This document shows positions 17,219-23,380 of a DNA stretch of 64,000 bases, piece by piece. The stretch is from Bacillota bacterium (GTDB lineage: Bacteria > Bacillota > Sulfobacillia > JACIYH01): positions 309,728-373,727 of the forward strand of contig JASEFA010000003.1 of NCBI GenBank assembly GCA_030019365.1, in the 5' to 3' direction. A program made the translations under genes and the position numbers. Within the stretch, counting starts at the first letter, position 1, and every line of letters begins with the position of its first letter. The notes under the pieces are model-generated. The model saw only the letters and a list, made by a program, of their open reading frames with translations. It had not been told where the DNA came from and ran no database searches.

Positions 17219-17904
17219 GCGGGCGGACGGGGTGGTGGCAGCAGGTCACGGCCCTGGTGTGGAAGGAACTGCGGGCGGAAGTGCGCACGCGGGAGACCCT
17301 CACCCCCATGGTGGTTTTCGCTCTGGTGGTGGTGACCGTTTTCGGATTCGGCCTGCGTGCCACCGGGGCCGACCTCGAGCCCGTGTTCCCGGGTCTCCTC
17401 TGGATTTCCTTCTATTTCGTCGGCCTGCTGGGCCTGGGGCGCTCTTTCTCCAGCGAGCGCGCCCAGGAAACCCTGCCCGGCCTGCTGCTGGTGCCGGCCG
17501 ACCGCTCCTTCATCTTCGTGGGGAAGGCCCTGGCCAACCTGGTCTTCCTGGGGGTAGTGGAACTGGTCTCACTGCCCCTCTTCTTCGGGCTGCTGGGAGT
17601 CTCTTTCACCGCGCCGTTCGTGCCTTTCTGTGTTACCATCATCCTGGGCACGGTGGGCTTCGCCAGCATCGGGACGCTGCTGTCCGCCCTGGCCGCCCAC
17701 ACCCGCGCGGCCGAAATGCTGCTGCCTGTCCTCGTGTTCCCGATCCTGATCCCGGCCGTGATCGGCGCGGTGGAGGCCACCGCCTCCCTGCTGGGGGTGG
17801 GTGATCCCCTGGCGTGGAGGAGGTGGCTGGGTCTGCTGCTGGCTTACGATGCCCTGTTCGTCGCCCTGCCCATGGTGCTCTTCGATTACCTGGTGGAACC
17901 CTGA
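17215..17904 (+). CDS. ccmB: Heme-export ABC permease CcmB
   Basis: A 229-residue protein with six predicted membrane segments. LVWKELRAEVRTRETLTPMV, FSSERAQETLPGLLLVPADR and the conserved LVFPILIPAVIGAVEAT are typical of CcmB. It starts at TTG inside the ccmA stop (TTTGA) and works with CcmA. Confidence 0.9.
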   Translation: MSGRTGWWQQVTALVWKELRAEVRTRETLTPMVVFALVVVTVFGFGLRATGADLEPVFPGLLWISFYFVGLLGLGRSFSSERAQETLPGLLLVPADRSFIFVGKALANLVFLGVVELVSLPLFFGLLGVSFTAPFVPFCVTIILGTVGFASIGTLLSALAAHTRAAEMLLPVLVFPILIPAVIGAVEATASLLGVGDPLAWRRWLGLLLAYDALFVALPMVLFDYLVEP

Positions 17905-17978
17905 CGACGGGCGGGAAGCGGGACCGCCCGGCAGGAAGCGTAGCTTGAGGCCCGATGTGTATGACGGGAGGTGAACGG

Positions 17979-18668
17979 TTGAGCTCGCGAAGTCTGCTGG
18001 CCTGGATCACCTTTGTGGCCATCCTGGGGGCGCTGTTCCTGGCCTTTCTCTATGCTCCTCCCGACGCGAAGCTGGGTGACACCCAGAGGATCTTCTACTT
18101 CCATGTGGCATCGGCGTGGACGGGCCTGCTGGCCTTTACCGTGGTGTGCGTGGCCGGTATCGCCTACCTGCGCAGCGCGACGCCAGCCTGGGACCGGCTG
18201 GGCCTGGCGTCTGCCGAGGTGGGCCTGCTGTTCATCACCATGGCGGTGGTGACTGGGTCCATCTGGGCCCGCTTTGCCTGGGGCACCTGGTGGGAGTGGG
18301 AACCGCGACTCACCAGCGCCTTCGTCCTGTGGCTCATGTATGCGGCCACCCTGCTGGTGAGGAACCTGGTGGAGGAGCCGGGGCGCCGGGCGCGTTATGC
18401 CGCGGTCTTCGGCATCATCGCCTTCGCCGATGTGCCCATCGTGTTCATGTCGGTGCGCTGGTGGCGGTCATATCACCCCGTGGTGGTGTCGGCCGCCGGG
18501 CTCGATCTGGAACCGCCCATGGTGCTGGCCATGGTGGTGGCCGTGGTTGCTTTCACGCTGCTGTACGTCCTGCTCACGGGCGAGCGGGTGCATCTGGCCC
18601 GGCTCGAACAGGAGCTGGCGGAGTGCAAGCGCACCTGGCGCGAGGAAGGGGGGGAAACCCGGCGATGA
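17979..18668 (+). CDS. ccmC: Heme-handling membrane protein CcmC
   Basis: A 229-residue protein with six membrane segments and the WWD signature WGTWWEWEPRLTS. DTQRIFYFHVASAW and MSVRWWRSYHPVV carry the two conserved His residues that ligate heme. CcmC loads heme onto CcmE. The TTG at 17979 is preferred because GGGAGGT lies seven bases upstream; an ATG at 17955 is an alternative. Confidence 0.92.
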   Translation: MSSRSLLAWITFVAILGALFLAFLYAPPDAKLGDTQRIFYFHVASAWTGLLAFTVVCVAGIAYLRSATPAWDRLGLASAEVGLLFITMAVVTGSIWARFAWGTWWEWEPRLTSAFVLWLMYAATLLVRNLVEEPGRRARYAAVFGIIAFADVPIVFMSVRWWRSYHPVVVSAAGLDLEPPMVLAMVVAVVAFTLLYVLLTGERVHLARLEQELAECKRTWREEGGETRR

Positions 18669-18829
18669 CGTATCTCTTCCTGGGATACACGGTCATCTGG
18701 ACCCTGCTGTTCGTTTACTTGCTGTACATCTCCGGCCGGCAGCGCGCCCTGGAGCGCGAGATGACCTGGATCCGCGACCACCTGTCGACACGCGCCCCTG
18801 AGGAATCGTCGCAGGCGCAGTCGGGTTGA
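18665..18829 (+). CDS. ccmD: CcmD-like small membrane protein
   Basis: A 54-residue protein overlapping ccmC (ATGA). One N-terminal membrane helix (YLFLGYTVIWTLLFVYLLYI) is followed by a charged R-x-x-x-L-E-R-E helix, the architecture of CcmD, which stabilises the CcmABC-CcmE complex. Sequence conservation in this family is low, so size, topology and position carry the call. Confidence 0.75.
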   Translation: MTYLFLGYTVIWTLLFVYLLYISGRQRALEREMTWIRDHLSTRAPEESSQAQSG

Positions 18830-18854
18830 GGCGGGTGACGCATGGTGCTAAAAT
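18826..18854 (+). promoter_or_regulatory. Promoter of the selenocysteine tRNA
   Basis: TTGAGG (18826-18831), 17-base spacer, TAAAAT (18849-18854). The predicted start near 18861 is just before the mature tRNA 5' end, so selC is expressed independently of the ccm operon, whose last stop codon overlaps the -35 element. Confidence 0.7.
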
Positions 18855-18865
18855 ACGCAATAGTC

Positions 18866-18962
18866 GGGGGCAGATGGGGACTGGTGTCTCTCGCGGCCTT
18901 CAAAGCCGTTGTCGGGTGCCGTGAGTGCCCGTGGTGGGTTCGATTCCCACCTGCTCCCGCCA
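18866..18962 (+). tRNA. selC: tRNA-Sec (anticodon TCA)
   Basis: A 97-base gene folds as a selenocysteine tRNA. It has an eight-base-pair acceptor stem (GGGGGCAG with CTGCTCCC), an anticodon stem GCGGC/GCCGT around loop CTTCAAA with anticodon TCA at 18900-18902, a long variable arm of about 24 bases, a T arm GTGGG-TTCGATT-CCCAC, discriminator G and an encoded CCA. The 8-bp acceptor, long extra arm and UCA anticodon separate it from tRNA-Ser. It shows that the organism makes selenoproteins. selA, selB and selD are not in the window. Confidence 0.95.
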
Positions 18963-19034
18963 GCTTGTGTGGGCGCGGGTTTGTCAATCCGGGCAGTCGC
19001 CTGACGAAAGATGCGGTCGGGGAGTGATGAGAGA

Positions 19035-19280
19035 ATGCCGTTCAACATCGGGTTGCCGGAACTCCTGGTCATCCTGTTCATCTGTCTCATCGTCTTTGGG
19101 GCGGGAAAGCTCCCGGGGGTGGGGCGGGCTTTGGGACAGAGCCTGCGCGAGTTCCGCCAGGCTTCCCAGGGTAAGGCCGAGTCCGAGAAATCCGGGTCCG
19201 GGCAACCCGGCTCCGGGCAACCCGGCTCCGGACAGGAAGGGGCTGTGGGTGCGGGGACGGAGTCGCGGAAGGAAGGCTAG
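19035..19280 (+). CDS. tatA: Twin-arginine translocase subunit TatA
   Basis: An 81-residue protein: one N-terminal membrane helix (IGLPELLVILFICLIVFGAG) followed by the amphipathic KLPGVGRALGQSLREFRQAS helix with its hinge, as in TatA. The tail holds a GSGQP repeat. TatA oligomers form the passage for folded Tat substrates. It lies directly before a second TatA/B gene and tatC. Confidence 0.92.
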   Translation: MPFNIGLPELLVILFICLIVFGAGKLPGVGRALGQSLREFRQASQGKAESEKSGSGQPGSGQPGSGQEGAVGAGTESRKEG

Positions 19281-19283
19281 ACC

Positions 19284-19499
19284 GTGAACATCAACGGCGG
19301 GGAACTCCTGATCATCCTGCTGGTCGCCCTGGTGGTCCTGGGGCCGAAGGAGCTCCCCAAGATGGGCCGCACCCTGGGCACCATGGTGCGGGAGTTCCGC
19401 CGCGCTTCCCGGGGCATCATGGACGAGCTGGGGCTGGGCGATGGGGCCGAGGACAAGAATCGCCCGCGCGGCGGGACCGAGGGCGATCGGGAGAAGTGA
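19284..19499 (+). CDS. TatA/TatB-family protein
   Basis: A 71-residue second TatA-like protein (GTG start three bases after tatA). It has ELLIILLVALVVLGPKELPK, where G-P-K-E-L-P resembles TatB (Gly-Pro after the helix), then MGRTLGTMVREFRRASRGIM. It probably acts as the TatB-type receptor partner of TatC. The stop overlaps the tatC start. Confidence 0.85.
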   Translation: MNINGGELLIILLVALVVLGPKELPKMGRTLGTMVREFRRASRGIMDELGLGDGAEDKNRPRGGTEGDREK

Positions 19500-20260
19500 G
19501 GGTGCGCTCGTCCCGACAGAGGAAAGCGGAGATGAGCCTGATGGAGCACCTGGAGGAACTGCGCCGTGTCCTGGTGGTATGCACGGTGGCCGTCGGGGTG
19601 TCCACGGGCTTCGTGTACGGGTTCTTCCGCCGGCAACTCTACGACCTGGTCACCTTTCCCCTGCGCCAGTACGAGGCTCCCCTGATCTTCATCGGCCTGG
19701 GCGAGGCCTTCATGACCCAGATCAAGCTGGCTCTGGCGGCCGGGTTCGTCCTGGCCCTCCCGGTCATCCTTTGGCAGGTGTGGGGTTTCGTCGTGCCCGC
19801 CCTGAGGTCCGAGGAAAGGCGCACGGTGGGAGTGACGGCGCTGGCTTCGCTGGTCATGTTCTTTGCCGGAGCCGCCTTCGCCTATTTCACCGTTTTTCGC
19901 TTCGCCGCCCGTTTTCTCATCACCGTGGCGGGCCCCGAGGTCAGGCCCATGCTGTCCATCGGGCACTACGTGTCGTTTCTGATTTCCTTTCTGATTCCCT
20001 TCGGCCTGGCCTTCGAGTTGCCCGTCGTGGTGTACTTCCTGGCCCGGTGGGGCGTGGTGACGAGCTCCTGGCTGGCCAGGAACCGCCGGCCGGTGATCGT
20101 GATCATCTTCATCGCGGCCGCCGCCCTCACGCCGGGACCGGACGTCTTCTCCCAGTTGCTCATGGCGGGCCCCCTGCTGGCGCTGTATGAGATCAGTATC
20201 CTGGTGGCCAGGATGGCAGCCCGCCGGGCCGCAGCGGCCCGCCCGGCCCGGGAGGGATAA
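19496..20260 (+). CDS. tatC: Sec-independent protein translocase TatC
   Basis: A 254-residue protein with six membrane helices. MEHLEELRRVLVVCTVAVGV near the N-terminus and FRFAARFL ... SFLIPFGLAFELPVV with the conserved Phe-Glu are TatC hallmarks. TatC recognises the twin-arginine signal. The GTG at 19496 overlaps the upstream stop; an ATG at 19532 would give a shorter N-terminus. Tat is needed for folded cofactor proteins and fits the respiratory genes upstream. Confidence 0.92.
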   Translation: MRVRSSRQRKAEMSLMEHLEELRRVLVVCTVAVGVSTGFVYGFFRRQLYDLVTFPLRQYEAPLIFIGLGEAFMTQIKLALAAGFVLALPVILWQVWGFVVPALRSEERRTVGVTALASLVMFFAGAAFAYFTVFRFAARFLITVAGPEVRPMLSIGHYVSFLISFLIPFGLAFELPVVVYFLARWGVVTSSWLARNRRPVIVIIFIAAAALTPGPDVFSQLLMAGPLLALYEISILVARMAARRAAAARPAREG

Positions 20261-20280
20261 CCACGCGCGGGCCGGTGGCG

Positions 20281-20343
20281 GTGGACACTGCTCAGGAGGG
20301 GTAGTCGTGTGCATGCCCGTGGCAGTGGACCCGGCTCAGGAGG
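20281..20343 (+). repeat. Imperfect direct repeat carrying the ribosome site of the glycerate kinase gene
   Basis: GTGGACACTGCTCAGGAGG (20281-20299) and GTGGACCCGGCTCAGGAGG (20325-20343) differ at two of 19 positions. The second copy supplies the AGGAGG ribosome site eight bases before the ATG at 20351. It looks like a small local duplication of a translation start region. Confidence 0.6.
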
Positions 20344-20350
20344 TGGGGGG

Positions 20351-21574
20351 ATGCGCATTCTGGTGGCGCCCGATTCCTTCAAGGGCAGCCTGAGCGCGGC
20401 CCGGGTGGCACAGGCCCTGGGCCGCGGCCTCACCCGGGCCTTGCCAGGTGCCGTCGTGCTCGCCTGCCCGGTGGCCGATGGGGGTGAGGGCACCGCCGAG
20501 GTGCTGTGCCTGAATACGGGCGGCCGCATGGTGCGGAGGCGGGTGGCGGGGCCGCTGGGGGAACCGGTGGACGCCTGCTTCGCCGTGCTGGGTGACGGCG
20601 AAACGGCGGTGGTGGAGATAGCCGCCGCCTCAGGACTCCCCCTGGTTCCACCCGACCGGCGGGACCCCATGGTCGCCACCAGTCTCGGCACGGGCGAGCT
20701 GATCATGGCGGCCATCGGGGAAGGATGCCGCCGGGTGATGGTGGCCCTGGGGGGAAGCGCCACCGTGGACGGGGGCCTGGGCATGCTGGAGGCTCTCGGA
20801 TTCCGGCATCTGGATGCGGCGGGCCAACCCGTCCCCCGGGGAGGGAGAGGGCTGGCCCGGGTGGCGACGGCCCGGCGGCCCGACGGAGTGGCCGCCCAGC
20901 GGCCGGACGAACCCGGGGGGCCGCAACCGCAGGGGATGCCGTCCTCGCGGCCCGGCGGTGCGGTGGAGTTCCTGGCGGCCTGCGATGTGGACAATCCTCT
21001 GGTGGGGGAGCACGGCGCTGCCCGCGTGTACGGCCCCCAGAAGGGCGCCACTCCCGGCATGGTGGAAGAGCTGGACCGCGGCCTCGCCCACCTGGCCGCG
21101 GTGTGGAAGCGCGATTGGGGGGTCGATGTGGCCGGCCTCGCGGGAGCGGGCGCGGCGGGGGGTGCAGGAGCCGCCCTGGCCGCGGCGCTGGGAGCGCCCC
21201 TGCTTTCGGGGGCCCGGCTGGTGATACAATACAGCGGGCTGGAGGAACTCCTGCCGGACGCGGATCTGGTGGTCACGGGAGAGGGTCGCATGGATTCCCA
21301 GACCAGGCGGGGCAAGGCCCCGGCCACCGTGGCGGCCGCGGCCGGGCGAGCGGGTGTGCCCGTGGTGGCGGTGTGCGGTTCCCTGGCGGCGTCACCGGAG
21401 CAGCTGAGAGAAATGGGGTTTGCTACCGCCCTCAGCATCGCGGAAGGCCCCCTCTCCCCGGAGGAGAGCATGGCGCGGGCGGCCGAGCTCCTGGAAAGGA
21501 CGGGGGAGCGGCTGGGTACACTCCTGCGACTGGGCGGTGCCCTGGCCCACCGCCTGACCGGCCCTGCGCGGTAA
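20351..21574 (+). CDS. Glycerate kinase (GarK/GlxK family)
   Basis: A 407-residue kinase phosphorylating glycerate. Motifs: VAPDSFKGSLSAARVAQAL, CPVADGGEGTAEVL, VALGGSATVDGGLGMLEALG, AACDVDNPLVGEHGAARVYGPQKGA and LVVTGEGRMDSQT. Residues about 165-195 form a low-complexity Pro/Arg-rich insert between conserved blocks. The ATG at 20351 directly follows AGGTGGGGGG. It has no functional link to its neighbours; it is a typical single-gene glycerate or serine degradation step. Confidence 0.93.
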   Translation: MRILVAPDSFKGSLSAARVAQALGRGLTRALPGAVVLACPVADGGEGTAEVLCLNTGGRMVRRRVAGPLGEPVDACFAVLGDGETAVVEIAAASGLPLVPPDRRDPMVATSLGTGELIMAAIGEGCRRVMVALGGSATVDGGLGMLEALGFRHLDAAGQPVPRGGRGLARVATARRPDGVAAQRPDEPGGPQPQGMPSSRPGGAVEFLAACDVDNPLVGEHGAARVYGPQKGATPGMVEELDRGLAHLAAVWKRDWGVDVAGLAGAGAAGGAGAALAAALGAPLLSGARLVIQYSGLEELLPDADLVVTGEGRMDSQTRRGKAPATVAAAAGRAGVPVVAVCGSLAASPEQLREMGFATALSIAEGPLSPEESMARAAELLERTGERLGTLLRLGGALAHRLTGPAR

Positions 21575-21675
21575 GCCGTTTTCCCCCGCCATGGTGCGGG
21601 CGCGCGCGGCCGGGGCTTTCCGCCCGGCGCGCAGCATCGGGTCGGCGGGGGAAACGCCGGAGAAGGGAGACGGTG

Positions 21676-22107
21676 ATGCGGAGGGAGTTTTCTGCGGGCG
21701 GCGTGGTGTACCGGTTCCGGAACGCACATGATCCCGAGTTCCTGCTGATCCGGGACGCATGGGGGCGATGGACCCTCCCCAAGGGCCTCATTGAGAAGGG
21801 CGAAAAGCCGCTGCAGGCGGCCCTGCGCGAGGTCAGGGAGGAGACCGGCATCCAGGTGGCCCCGGCCGGCGACCTGGACCGCATCCACTACTTCTACCGC
21901 GATCCCGCAGGTGAGCTGGTTTACAAGACGGTGTATTACTTCCTGATGGAGGCCGCCGGTGGGGCGGTAAGCCCTCAGCTGGAGGAGATCTCCGACGCCC
22001 GCTGGGTGGCTGCCTCGCAGGCGGTGGAGAAGTGCGGATACGAAGACACGAGGCCGGTGCTGGAGAAGGCTCTCGCGCGAGTGACCCAGAGTGGTTTGCA
22101 GACATAG
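21676..22107 (+). CDS. NUDIX hydrolase (Ap4A-hydrolase-like)
   Basis: A 143-residue NUDIX protein. FSAGGVVYRF and WTLPKGLIEKGEKPLQAALR followed by EVREETGI form a complete NUDIX box (G-x5-E-x7-R-E-x-x-E-E-x-G). The W-x-L-P-K-G form is typical of diadenosine-polyphosphate hydrolases and related house-cleaning enzymes. The substrate is not decidable. Confidence 0.88.
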   Translation: MRREFSAGGVVYRFRNAHDPEFLLIRDAWGRWTLPKGLIEKGEKPLQAALREVREETGIQVAPAGDLDRIHYFYRDPAGELVYKTVYYFLMEAAGGAVSPQLEEISDARWVAASQAVEKCGYEDTRPVLEKALARVTQSGLQT

Positions 22108-22153
22108 TGCGGACATAGCGTGAGGTACACCACGTATCGCGGAGGTGGGGGCA

Positions 22154-22324
22154 TTGGGACTGTTCGTGGTCGTCGGGGTGGCTGCCATTGCCCTGACGGT
22201 GTACTGGGTGTTGCTGGCGGAGAGGGCGACGCGGGCTCTCGAGCGTTCTGCCGCCGCCCTGGAGCGGGCGGCTGCCGCGCTGGAGCAGGGAGGCCCGCCC
22301 CCGGGCCCTTTCCCCCATCCCTGA
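22154..22324 (+). CDS. Small single-span membrane protein, unknown function
   Basis: A 56-residue frame from TTG behind [35 protein letters not shown] is one membrane helix, followed by an Ala/Glu/Arg heptad-like helix (ERATRALERSAAALERAAAA) and a Pro-rich tail. The ribosome site and amphipathic helix make it a plausible real gene. No family is recognised. Confidence 0.5.
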   Translation: MGLFVVVGVAAIALTVYWVLLAERATRALERSAAALERAAAALEQGGPPPGPFPHP

Positions 22325-22325
22325 G

Positions 22326-22568
22326 GTGCGCATGACCATGGATATGGGAGGCGTTATCCTCACGGCGGCGGGGCTGAGCTTCATCGGTTTCGGCGCTCAG
22401 CCACCGACCCCCGAGTGGGGCGTGATGATCAGCGAGGGGCGGGACTACATCATGAGCCACTGGTGGATATCCACCTGGCCGGGGCTCGCCATCTTCACCG
22501 TTGTCATGGGATTCAACCTCCTGGGCGACGGGCTGCGCGACCTCCTCGACCCCCGCCTGAAGGAGTAG
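22326..22568 (+). pseudogene. C-terminal remnant of a DppC/OppC-type peptide ABC permease
   Basis: The 80 residues MGGVILTAAGLSFIGFGAQP, PTPEWGVMISEGRDYIMSHW, then GLAIFTVVMGFNLLGDGLRD and LLDPRLKE are the last quarter of a dipeptide/oligopeptide permease, including the EAA-loop region. The first about 200 residues and all partner genes are missing, so this is a decayed fragment and not a working transporter. Confidence 0.85.
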
Positions 22569-22584
22569 CACGCTCGGTGCGGGG

Positions 22585-22613
22585 TTGACAGATTGCGGTA
22601 CTGCTGGTATAGT
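22585..22613 (+). promoter_or_regulatory. Sigma-A type promoter
   Basis: TTGACA (22585-22590), 17-base spacer, TATAGT (22608-22613). It drives the two-gene unit at 22664-26118 and starts right after the DppC remnant. Confidence 0.85.
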
Positions 22614-22663
22614 GTGGGAGACGTGAGGCGCCGGTAGCTCCCCCCACAGGGGGGCTTTTGACT

Positions 22664-23380
22664 ATGCGGAGGTTTTCAGGGTGGGCGGCGACCCTGCTGG
22701 CTGTGGGGCTGGCAGGGGGCGTCCTGGTCTGGTGGTTCTGGCCCCGAGCGGAGTACGTCTTTCTGGTCGTGGACGAGGCTAACGGTTCACCCCCGGCGGA
22801 CTGGTCGGGCACGGAGCTGGCTCCGGTAGCGTGGTACGACGGCGAGGGGAGCCTGCACGTCCCCCGGGGTGCCGTGCGTCCCTGGCACCGGGTGGTGTGC
22901 CTGCACGAGGTGGACGCCGCCGGAGTCAGGGTGGCCTCCCGCATCCTGACTGCAGGAAGTCTCCCTGCCCGTATCCCCCTTGGCCGCGCCGTTCCCGGGC
23001 TGGAGACGGACCGGCGCGCCCTGGCCGGTCCTCTGGAGGCGCTCCGCCCCGCAGCCGGCGGCAGCCTGCGCCTGCGCTACGGAGGCGAAGAGAAATCCCT
23101 GGCGCCCGGTGAGAGCTGGGCGCAACTGCGGATCAACGGGCCCCAGGGCCAGCAGATCATCTCTGTCGAAAACCCGGACGGGTGGAAGGAGGCCGTGGAG
23201 GAGGCGCTCGCGCGGGGATATCCCGTCACCCGCCTGGTGGTCACTTACCACGGGATGTGGCCGCGGTCCCGCATCAGGCCAATCGGGCAGGCCTCCCCTG
23301 AAAACGGCCTGCCGTGGGCGGTGATGTCGGCAACCGTGGGGAGCGACATCACCGAAATGCCACCGGGGAGGTGCGCCTGA
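22664..23380 (+). CDS. Membrane-anchored extracytoplasmic protein, unknown function
   Basis: A 238-residue protein with an N-terminal anchor (GWAATLLAVGLAGGVLVWWF) and a beta-rich exported domain (YVFLVVDEANGSPPADWSGT ...). No known family is recognised. It is first in a transcript with the large PKD/hydrolase-fold protein, its stop overlapping that ATG (TGATG), so they probably act together at the cell surface. A GGGGGG site serves both TTG 22658 and ATG 22664. Confidence 0.65.
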   Translation: MRRFSGWAATLLAVGLAGGVLVWWFWPRAEYVFLVVDEANGSPPADWSGTELAPVAWYDGEGSLHVPRGAVRPWHRVVCLHEVDAAGVRVASRILTAGSLPARIPLGRAVPGLETDRRALAGPLEALRPAAGGSLRLRYGGEEKSLAPGESWAQLRINGPQGQQIISVENPDGWKEAVEEALARGYPVTRLVVTYHGMWPRSRIRPIGQASPENGLPWAVMSATVGSDITEMPPGRCA

